From positions 1 to 7,187 of the forward strand of contig CAKPGD010000055.1 in assembly GCA_934154515.1 (NCBI GenBank): 7,187 bases of DNA. Direction: 5' to 3'. This document shows, piece after piece, positions 1-5,307 of this stretch. Source of the stretch: an uncultured Clostridia bacterium. Lineage in GTDB: Bacteria; Bacillota; Clostridia; TANB77; CAG-508. The notes under the pieces are model-generated. The model made no database searches. It saw nothing but the letters and a program-made list of their open reading frames with translations, and was not told where the DNA came from. Each line of letters starts with the position of its first letter. The stretch's first letter is position 1. The translations under genes were made by a program, and so were the position numbers.

Positions 1-111
1 ACAGCAAAAATTAGAGCTGAAAGCTATTCTTCTGGTGGAGGTGGATTCTCTTCTGGAGGCGGAGGTGGTGGTTCCTTTGGTGGTGGCGGCGGAGGCGGTG
101 GTTTCCGTTAG
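1..111 (+). CDS. C-terminal fragment of a Gly-rich-tailed protein, probably DUF2207 membrane protein
   Basis: Only the last 36 codons are present; the gene begins upstream of the window. The frame is open from base 1 to a TAG at 109-111. It reads TAKIRAESYSS and then a run dominated by Gly with interspersed Ser and Phe (SSGGGGFSSGG, SFGGGGGGGGFR). Gly-rich low-complexity tails of this form are typical of DUF2207 (YciQ-type) predicted membrane proteins of Bacillota, often found next to LemA. That family call is inference, because none of the conserved domain is visible. A bidirectional terminator starts four bases after the stop, which supports a real gene end. The higher GC here comes from Gly codons and is not a sign of transfer. 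Other Gly-rich-tailed surface proteins remain possible. Confidence 0.7.
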   Translation, partial: TAKIRAESYSSGGGGFSSGGGGGGSFGGGGGGGGFR

Positions 112-114
112 AAT

Positions 115-154
115 AAAAATAGCTTACAAATTTTTATATTTGTAAGTTATTTTT
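115..154. terminator. Bidirectional intrinsic terminator
   Basis: A 17-bp stem (115-131 with 138-154) has one G-T wobble and a 6-nt loop. A-rich left and T-rich right arms provide U-tracts for both strands. It lies between the plus-strand gene ending at 111 and the minus-strand secreted-protein gene ending at 214, so it can end both converging transcripts. Confidence 0.85.
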
Positions 155-180
155 ATTAATATATAATTAAATATTTAATA

Positions 181-641
181 TAGGAATACTATATACTATA
201 ATTTTAAATTTTCTTACTTACTATATGCGTCCAAATTAGCTGTCATACTTGCATAATCATTTGTTTGTTTCCATGTTAGCCTAAATGTTCCTGAAGATTC
301 CGCATCAAAAATAGCATAATATGTTTGGTTTTTATTTGATATTGTAACATCCATACTAGCCCCTGTATTATATGTCATTAATACTTTCTTTTGACATTTT
401 ACATTTACAATTGGTGTCCCAACCAATTCAACTGCTTTAGTTGTTGCATATATTTCTGTTTGGAAATTTCCTGTCATTTGAAAACTTTTTCCTTTTGAAA
501 AATATACACTACTTGCACGTGGACTAATCGCAAAAGCACTAACTGCCATACTTAAACTCATAAATAAAACTACTACAAAAAATATTATTTTTTTCTTACT
601 CATAAATTATCTACCTCTTTCTTTACTACATAGTATTCCTA
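181..641. repeat. 12-bp inverted repeat flanking the small secreted-protein gene
   Basis: TAGGAATACTAT at 181-192 is repeated in perfect inverted form (ATAGTATTCCTA) at 630-641. The two copies sit just outside the 129-aa secreted-protein gene at 214-603. Some matches continue inward for a few bases. There is no transposase, and in such AT-rich DNA a 12-mer match can occur by chance, so its significance is uncertain. Confidence 0.4.
214..603 (-). CDS. Small secreted protein of unknown function (129 aa), last gene of the ABC operon
   Basis: The N-terminus is a clear Sec signal peptide: Lys-rich MSKKK, a hydrophobic core (residues 6-22), and a likely signal peptidase I site after AFA (about residue 25). 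The mature part is about 104 residues, rich in Thr, Ser, Tyr and Lys, with alternating hydrophobic residues suggesting a beta-rich fold. It has a single Cys (C70) and no lipobox or membrane anchor. No known family is recognised. The start is supported by an AGAGGT ribosome binding site about 10 nt upstream. It lies 54 nt after the 344-aa permease on the same strand and ends before a terminator, so it is probably cotranscribed with the ABC genes. Its position and size would suit a bacteriocin, toxin or signalling protein exported or managed by the ABC complex. That is inference from context only. Confidence 0.85.
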   Translation of the reverse strand: MSKKKIIFFVVVLFMSLSMAVSAFAISPRASSVYFSKGKSFQMTGNFQTEIYATTKAVELVGTPIVNVKCQKKVLMTYNTGASMDVTISNKNQTYYAIFDAESSGTFRLTWKQTNDYASMTANLDAYSK

Positions 642-657
642 AATTCAAAAGCACAAA

Positions 658-1692
658 TTACTCAAGTAGTAAAATATTATTAATAATAACATTTATAATA
701 CTTGATACAATTATAGAAATTCCAAATACCAATAAATATAATGATATTATTTTAAAAATAAAATACTTTTTTGACTGAAATTTATTATATCCTAGCATTT
801 TTTGAATTATAATATTCTTCTTTTCATCTTCCAATAGATTTTTTGAAACTATTATAAAAATTATAATAAATACAAAAATTATAAAATTATTTATAATTTC
901 AAAAATATATATTAAATTATTAGCAATTGAATAACTATCATAATTTATAGACGCATCAAAATCAATATGTTCATTAATCTTTATATTATTTTCATTATTT
1001 ATTTTTTTTAAATCATCAATAACCTTCTCACTTTTCAAATAATTCTTCAAATATATTTTATATGAATATACATTACTTTTAGAAATTAATTCATTAAATT
1101 TATTTTCCGAAATTACCATTTCTTTATGCTTAGAATCATAATAATTTCTTATTTTAAATTGAATTACATTATTGCAATACATAATTGATAGATCTTTATC
1201 AATACATTTTTCCATTTCTTCTTGATCTTTATATTTAATTCCTTCCATAGATAATGCAATTTCATTATTTTGCAATTTAAAATCCTTATCTATATCAGAT
1301 GTTACCATTATCTCTTTATCTTTAGGAATAGTAATATAGTCTTCCCATGTTATTATTTTTTCATATTCTTCACCATTATTATAAGAAATAGTTGGACTAT
1401 TATTACTAACAACTGAATATGACTCTCGTTTAAATGTTTTATCATCATAATTAGGATTAAATACTATAATTTTCTCTACTTTTTCAATATCTTTATTTTC
1501 AATAATTTTGTTATAATAATTATCAGTTGATGTCATAACTAAAAACGATTCTTTTTTGTATATATGATTTATTACATTTTTACTATATTCTATTAAAGAA
1601 AAAGAACAAATAATTGTTGTAACTATAATACTATATATACATAAATAAATTACTGTACTTTTTTTTCTAAAAAAACATTTTAAGTGTAACAT
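658..1692 (-). CDS. FtsX/MacB-like ABC permease subunit with only three predicted TM helices
   Basis: The 344-aa protein has an N-terminal membrane helix (about 14-34), then a large Asn/Lys/Tyr/Glu-rich extracytoplasmic region (about 36-255), then two helices (about 258-283 and 309-339). Between these is a short cytoplasmic loop with the FtsX-type stretch IIIQKMLGYNKFQSKKYF. Standard FtsX/MacB permeases have a fourth helix. This one stops five residues after helix three (NILLLE), and the downstream 54 bases hold no remnant of it. It starts 6 nt after the 416-aa permease stop, with only a weak AGGGA-like site inside the end of that gene, so translational coupling is likely. It is probably one half of a heterodimeric permease with the 416-aa protein and the ATPase. 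The sequence is much more diverged than its partner, so substrate recognition may lie in its external domain. Confidence 0.85.
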   Translation of the reverse strand: MLHLKCFFRKKSTVIYLCIYSIIVTTIICSFSLIEYSKNVINHIYKKESFLVMTSTDNYYNKIIENKDIEKVEKIIVFNPNYDDKTFKRESYSVVSNNSPTISYNNGEEYEKIITWEDYITIPKDKEIMVTSDIDKDFKLQNNEIALSMEGIKYKDQEEMEKCIDKDLSIMYCNNVIQFKIRNYYDSKHKEMVISENKFNELISKSNVYSYKIYLKNYLKSEKVIDDLKKINNENNIKINEHIDFDASINYDSYSIANNLIYIFEIINNFIIFVFIIIFIIVSKNLLEDEKKNIIIQKMLGYNKFQSKKYFIFKIISLYLLVFGISIIVSSIINVIINNILLLE

Positions 1693-1698
1693 ATATTT

Positions 1699-2949
1699 TT
1701 ATTCCCTACTTTCAATCAAATTTATAATATCTTTATTTATTTTATTTTTTATCATCAAAATTGAAAATATAGTTGAAATGATAATAATTATTATAAATGT
1801 TAGTAAAAAATCTCGTATATATAGCTTTATAATAAAACCAATATAATTTAATGAAATCAATATTGTATTTTTTAAAATATTAATTAATATAATAGATATA
1901 ATTGCACCTATCCCATATGAAATCGTTGTTGTTAATAATACTTCCATCAAATATTGTTTTTTTATGATATTTCGCGTATATCCTAATGTTCTCAATGTCC
2001 CAATATAAGTTGATTCTTTAATTAGTTTTTTTCTTATATATAATATTATTATAATAAACATTGACAGTATTGATATTGTAGCAATAATATAACAAATTAG
2101 TTTTATTGTCTTAACCATTGTATTATCTATTTCAGCAGCATTCTGAATATTAGTAAATCCCTTTTCAATCATTTTTTGTTTTACATTCTCTACATTATTT
2201 ACATTATTTACAACAACATTAAAAAGATAATCTGATGTTTGAATAATTTGAACACCATCTTCACTACTTTTGGGAATTTTATTTTCAACTATTTCATTAA
2301 GATCTTTTTGAGATACAAATATTTGATTATTAAGATTCATAAATTCTCTATTATCATATACCCCTACTATTGTAAAATCTTTTTCTATTTCTGTATCATT
2401 TACTAATTTCATATTTTCAAACTTTCTAGTATAATATTTAATTGTCAATGTTTGTCCTAAAAGCTTTTCTCCATTTATTAATTCTTCTTCATTTATTTTC
2501 AAATCATCAATAGAACTATCTGGATAAAACTCCTTGGGTATTATTGCTACTGATTTATCATTATTATCAAAACTTGAACCAGTTAAAGTATGTATCATAG
2601 TAGATTGTTGTAAATACGTTAATACAATTTTTCCATCTAACTTCTCATTTGCAAAACTACTATCTACCGTACTTGTAGAATATGCTGAGCTATAAACATC
2701 TATAACATTTTCAATTTCAAGTAACTCTTTCTTTCCAAGATCTTCTTGCTCTTTTTTGTTAGATACTTGCATCGTTCTAAAATTAATATTTCTATTAATA
2801 TTTTCTTCTATATAATCATTTACATTATTTTTAAACGATAATGATGTAATCAAAAGAATTGTAGAAACAACTAATATAAATATAAAATAAATATTATTAT
2901 CCCTAATAATTTTTATTAAAATATTTTTTAAATAATCATTAGTTTTCAT
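1699..2949 (-). CDS. FtsX/MacB-like ABC transporter permease
   Basis: The 416-aa membrane protein has the full four-helix FtsX layout. TM1 is at about 18-38 and an extracytoplasmic domain at about 40-278, including the MacB-periplasmic-core-like DFTIVGVYDN near 191-200. TM2 is at about 281-305, TM3 at 333-358 and TM4 at 379-400. The TM2-TM3 loop carries the typical IGTLRTLGYTRNIIKKQY (about 316-333), the region expected to contact the ATPase. The start ATG overlaps the ATPase stop (ATGA), with an AAGGGG site 7 nt upstream inside the ATPase gene, indicating translational coupling. Proteins of this class act as mechanotransmission or export subunits rather than channel importers (established for MacB, LolCE and FtsX). 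The substrate cannot be read from sequence. Confidence 0.9.
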   Translation of the reverse strand: MKTNDYLKNILIKIIRDNNIYFIFILVVSTILLITSLSFKNNVNDYIEENINRNINFRTMQVSNKKEQEDLGKKELLEIENVIDVYSSAYSTSTVDSSFANEKLDGKIVLTYLQQSTMIHTLTGSSFDNNDKSVAIIPKEFYPDSSIDDLKINEEELINGEKLLGQTLTIKYYTRKFENMKLVNDTEIEKDFTIVGVYDNREFMNLNNQIFVSQKDLNEIVENKIPKSSEDGVQIIQTSDYLFNVVVNNVNNVENVKQKMIEKGFTNIQNAAEIDNTMVKTIKLICYIIATISILSMFIIIILYIRKKLIKESTYIGTLRTLGYTRNIIKKQYLMEVLLTTTISYGIGAIISIILINILKNTILISLNYIGFIIKLYIRDFLLTFIIIIIISTIFSILMIKNKINKDIINLIESRE

Positions 2950-3638
2950 ATCTTTTCCCCTTCTAATTTCCCATTATTTAAAATATATACTTGATCTGCA
3001 TATTTTTTTATTTCATTACTATGACTTACTACAATTACACATTTTCCTTCTTTTGCCAATTCTTTTAATAATAAAAAAATGGTTTTCTCACTTTGTTGGT
3101 CTAAATTTCCAGTTGGTTCATCTGCCAAAATTATATTAGGATTATTAGCTAAAGCTCGTGCTATTGCAACTCTTTGCTGTTCACCACCAGACAATTCTTT
3201 TGGAAAATGATTAATCCTTTCTTTTAATCCTACACTATTTAATAATTCAATTGCTCTATTTTTTCTTTCGAATTTTTTAATTTCATCATTTATTAGCATT
3301 GGAATTATAACATTTTCAAAAGCCTTTAATGTTGGCATTAAATTAATTTCTTGAAAAACAAATCCAATATTTTTCATTCTTAAATATGATGACTCTTTAT
3401 CATTCAAATTCTTCACATTTCTCCCAAAAACCTGATATTCTCCTTCATCAAATTTATCAATTAATCCTAAAATACGTATAAGTGTTGATTTTCCATTTCC
3501 ACTATGTCCCATAATTGCATAAAATTTTCCAGAATAAAATTCTGCATTAAGATTCTTTAATACACTTATTTCTTTATTTTGAGTATAATATGTTTTTTTC
3601 AAATCTCTTAATTCTATACTTATTTTTTCACTCTTCAT
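2946..3638 (-). CDS. ABC transporter ATP-binding protein, MacB/LolD type
   Basis: The 230-aa cytoplasmic ATPase has every diagnostic motif. Walker A is GHSGNGKST (44-52), the Q-loop Gln is near 96 in FVFQEINLMPTLKAFENV, and the signature is LSGGEQQRVAIARAL (149-163). Walker B is IILADE (169-174), followed by the D-loop GNLD (177-180) and the H-loop His near 206. Its length matches the LolD/MacB-N/FtsE family, and the permeases directly downstream are of the matching FtsX type. The His in Walker A replaces the usual Pro (GPSGSGKST) and is tolerated in such ATPases. The start is fixed by an AAGGAG site 8 nt before the ATG. It is the first gene of the coupled ABC block and lies about 150 nt after the Spo0A-like regulator. 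The lactococcin-972 export group, MacB-like peptide exporters and lipoprotein-type systems all use this kind of ATPase. Confidence 0.95.
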   Translation of the reverse strand: MKSEKISIELRDLKKTYYTQNKEISVLKNLNAEFYSGKFYAIMGHSGNGKSTLIRILGLIDKFDEGEYQVFGRNVKNLNDKESSYLRMKNIGFVFQEINLMPTLKAFENVIIPMLINDEIKKFERKNRAIELLNSVGLKERINHFPKELSGGEQQRVAIARALANNPNIILADEPTGNLDQQSEKTIFLLLKELAKEGKCVIVVSHSNEIKKYADQVYILNNGKLEGEKI

Positions 3639-3664
3639 ATTTTTATCTCCTTTTTTCTTATTTT

Positions 3665-3704
3665 ATTATAAATTAATATTATTTTGAAAAAAAGTAAAAA
3701 AAGT
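3665..3704 (-). promoter_or_regulatory. Candidate promoter of the ABC operon with tandem 9-nt repeats at the -35 position
   Basis: On the minus strand there is a perfect TATAAT (complement of 3665-3670). About 17 nt upstream there is no TTGACA. Instead there are two tandem copies of ACTTTTTTT (complements of 3687-3695 and 3696-3704) and a further T-run. A perfect -10 with a repeat in place of the -35 is the arrangement expected of an activator-dependent promoter. The implied leader would be short (about 20 nt), and the whole region is low complexity, so this is tentative. Confidence 0.3.
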
Positions 3705-3722
3705 AAAAAATAAGAAGAATTT

Positions 3723-3744
3723 GTATAACAACTCTCCCTTATAC
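3723..3744. repeat. Small inverted repeat upstream of the ABC operon
   Basis: GTATAA (3723-3728) and TTATAC (3739-3744) form a perfect 6-bp inverted repeat with a 10-nt spacer. It lies between the regulator stop and the ATPase gene and could be an operator. It has no U-tract and is too weak to be a terminator, so read-through from the regulator gene into the ABC genes is plausible. Confidence 0.3.
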
Positions 3745-3789
3745 TATTTCTCCTTTATTCCTATATCTCATTCATGCTTAATTAATAAA

Positions 3790-4503
3790 TTATATTCTCA
3801 TATGATCAATTACTTTAAAAATTAACTCTTTTAGTTTGGGTTTTTCTAATTCATAATAATTAAAATATTCTTTTAATGTACTTTCATCACAATCATAAAA
3901 CATTATACTTATTGTTTTCTTTATATTACTATGTATCGTATTTATAGATTTATTATACTTATTTGATAAAATTGGAAAAATATCTTTTGAGAGATTAACA
4001 TCCCATATATAATTTCTTAAACATATTTCATAAATAGTTTCAACTAAATACTGTGTTCCATTATAAGAAAATTTAAAATGTAATTTATCTAATTCTTTGC
4101 AAATTTTATATTTTAAATTATTGTTATTCTTCTGCTTCAAATAATTTCTTATTGATTCCAAAATTTGTGACTGTTCAACTGGTCTTTTCAAATAATTAAA
4201 TATATATATACTTTCTTCTTTATTAAAGCTTTTTTCATTAAAGTCAGAAAGTAAAATTATTGAATTTTTGTATTTCTCTATATGTTCTTTATATAATATA
4301 CTAAAAAAATTTTCTTTTGATATATCCTCAAAATTGCAATCTAATATCACTAGGTCAACATTTTGACATTTCAATATACTTATTGCCTCTTCTCCAGTAT
4401 ATGCGATACTATATATTTTAACATTCAAATCACTTTGAGCAATACAATTAACCATTTCTTTACATTCTATTTTGTTATTTTCTACAATTAATATTTTTAG
4501 CAT
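3790..4503 (-). CDS. Spo0A-family response regulator (receiver plus Spo0A C-terminal DNA-binding domain)
   Basis: The 237-aa protein has an N-terminal receiver (about 1-122): MLKILIVENN, probable phospho-acceptor Asp55 in LVILDC, a Ser at 86, and YLKRP at 104-108. The C-terminal part (about 132-237) aligns by eye with the Spo0A C-terminal domain. The stretch LVETIYEICL corresponds to the LREAISMVYN region of Bacillus Spo0A, NKSINTIHSNIKKTI to the recognition-helix region, and PKLKELIFKVIDHMRI to the final helix. The receiver is degenerate: the Mg-binding acidic pair is Glu8-Asn9, and Arg sits where the conserved Lys precedes Pro. The ATG at 4503 is chosen because GGGAGG lies 5-6 nt upstream and the receiver begins at once; a GTG nine codons earlier lacks such a site. 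It is not likely to be the sporulation master regulator itself. It is an orphan paralogue next to an ABC system, with no kinase visible. Confidence 0.88.
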   Translation of the reverse strand: MLKILIVENNKIECKEMVNCIAQSDLNVKIYSIAYTGEEAISILKCQNVDLVILDCNFEDISKENFFSILYKEHIEKYKNSIILLSDFNEKSFNKEESIYIFNYLKRPVEQSQILESIRNYLKQKNNNNLKYKICKELDKLHFKFSYNGTQYLVETIYEICLRNYIWDVNLSKDIFPILSNKYNKSINTIHSNIKKTISIMFYDCDESTLKEYFNYYELEKPKLKELIFKVIDHMRI

Positions 4504-4605
4504 TTTTCCCTCCCACTTATAAGAGTCCACAAATACACTCTAAAATTTCATAATTTTTCTTTTTTTTACTTTTTTCCCCTTTTTATTAAATTTTTTATTT
4601 TTTAG

Positions 4606-4634
4606 TTTATACTTAATAAGTGTAGCTTTGTCTA
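4606..4634 (-). promoter_or_regulatory. Predicted sigma-A-type promoter of the response-regulator gene
   Basis: Read on the minus strand, TAGACA (complement of 4629-4634) and TATAAA (complement of 4606-4611) are separated by exactly 17 nt, each matching 5 of 6 consensus bases. The implied transcript has a leader of about 95 nt, mostly purine, before the ribosome binding site at the 4503 start. Confidence 0.5.
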
Positions 4635-4635
4635 C
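4627..4635 (+). promoter_or_regulatory. Spo0A-box-like site in the divergent promoter region
   Basis: TTTGTCTAC matches 7 of 9 positions of the Bacillus 0A box (TTTGTCRAA). It overlaps the -35 of the regulator's own promoter and lies just upstream of a TATACA (4640-4645) that could be the -10 of the divergent secreted-protein gene. It would therefore suit autoregulation and activation. The regulator's recognition helix is diverged from Spo0A, so its true site may differ. Confidence 0.3.
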
Positions 4636-4652
4636 TTTTTATACAAAATCTC

Positions 4653-4676
4653 AATCATAGTTAACTGACTATGATT
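4653..4676 (+). promoter_or_regulatory. Perfect 9-bp inverted repeat in the leader of the secreted-protein gene
   Basis: AATCATAGT (4653-4661) and ACTATGATT (4668-4676) pair perfectly around a 6-nt loop. If the TATACA at 4640-4645 is the -10, transcription would start at about the first base of this repeat, putting a hairpin at the extreme 5' end of the mRNA, a known stabilising arrangement. It could instead be a dimeric protein-binding operator. There is no U-tract, so it is not a terminator. Confidence 0.5.
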
Positions 4677-4724
4677 TGGATTACTGGGAATGAGAGAAAA
4701 TACAAACTAAAGAGGAGCATTTCT

Positions 4725-5180
4725 ATGACAATATCAAAAAGAATTTTCACTTTAGCCCTCATTTCAATTCTTGCCATCACCACATTCTCCATCCAAACTT
4801 TTGCAGCTGGTACGGAAACTTGGTATGGTAACTATGTAAATGAACCAACTATCACTGTAACAAACAACAACCTTACGCGTGTAAAAACCATTGGTGAAAC
4901 AGGGACTTTGCACATAGTCTGTGGAATAAAAGGTCGTCCAGACCTTGAGCCTTCTGGTTGTCCACTCGTTAAGGCAACTATGGAAATTCGCAATTCTAAC
5001 GGTACTGTTTTGGCTAAAGATACTGTTAGAGAAGATGCTTTCTTACCTCAGATTCATCTTTCTGTCCCTGTTGTTAAAGGGCAGAAAATTCAAATTTTCT
5101 TCGACGTAAGTAGTGTATCTTATAATCCTAATGGAAATTACCGAATAGCTGATATTAGTTATTCACATGAAATTTCTTAA
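4725..5180 (+). CDS. Secreted protein of unknown function (151 aa), divergent from the regulator
   Basis: A Sec signal peptide (MTISKRIF, hydrophobic 8-24, cleavage after TFA near residue 27) precedes a mature part of about 124 residues. This part looks beta-rich, with a Cys pair (C66 and C79) flanking a Gly/Pro-rich loop (GIKGRPDLEPSG) that could form a disulfide. No lipobox, anchor or known domain is recognised. The start at 4725 is fixed by AAGAGGAG 7 nt upstream; an in-frame ATG at 4671 adds a non-signal-like N-terminus, has no ribosome binding site and lies inside an inverted repeat. The gene is a monocistron with its own terminator. Its codon choice is visibly less AT-biased than its neighbours (for example GGT CGT CCA GAC CTT GAG), suggesting either high expression or acquisition by transfer. 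The divergent layout suggests control by the Spo0A-like regulator (inference). Confidence 0.88.
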   Translation: MTISKRIFTLALISILAITTFSIQTFAAGTETWYGNYVNEPTITVTNNNLTRVKTIGETGTLHIVCGIKGRPDLEPSGCPLVKATMEIRNSNGTVLAKDTVREDAFLPQIHLSVPVVKGQKIQIFFDVSSVSYNPNGNYRIADISYSHEIS

Positions 5181-5233
5181 TTTTTCAATTCACATGCTGA
5201 TTTCTGAATAACAAATATTTTCTCTCATTTTCC

Positions 5234-5266
5234 AAGGTGGCAATGTAAAACATTGCCACCTTTTTT
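5234..5266 (+). terminator. Strong intrinsic terminator of the secreted-protein gene
   Basis: GGTGGCAATG (5236-5245) pairs perfectly with CATTGCCACC (5251-5260) around a TAAAA loop, followed by six T. Two flanking A-T pairs lengthen the stem to 12. It lies 54 nt after the stop at 5180. Confidence 0.93.
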
Positions 5267-5274
5267 CAGTTCAA

Positions 5275-5302
5275 AAAAAGAAGTGAAAAAACACTTCTTT
5301 TT
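5275..5302 (-). terminator. Terminator of the sigma/anti-sigma operon
   Basis: The 11-bp stem AAAAAGAAGTG / CACTTCTTTTT has a 6-nt A loop on the plus strand. On the minus strand the hairpin is followed by a run of T, placed 5 nt past the stop of the membrane-protein gene. It can also act on the plus strand, giving a back-to-back terminator pair. Confidence 0.85.
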
Positions 5303-5307
5303 ATTCA

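Noticed and set aside
1..111. Gly-rich tail as a repeat array or phase-variable tract
   Set aside because: Codons vary (GGT, GGA, GGC) without a fixed repeat unit, so it is ordinary low-complexity protein sequence.
3687..3711. Poly-A/poly-T tract as a microsatellite or terminator U-tract of the regulator gene
   Set aside because: No GC-containing stem precedes it on the minus strand, and the 9-nt period has only two full copies; a regulatory reading is better but remains weak.
3639..3789. Possible small peptide gene between regulator and ATPase (SD-like GGAG motifs on the minus strand)
   Set aside because: The frames after these motifs either stop within a few codons or start too close to the motif; the encoded stretch would be Phe-rich low complexity from the T-tract.
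4504..4530. GTG start giving nine extra residues to the response regulator
   Set aside because: The ATG at 4503 has a strong GGGAGG site and begins exactly at the first receiver strand.
4671..4724. Earlier ATG for the divergent secreted protein
   Set aside because: No ribosome binding site, it lies inside the 9-bp inverted repeat, and it would place 18 charged residues before a standard signal peptide; the ATG at 4725 has AAGAGGAG correctly spaced.
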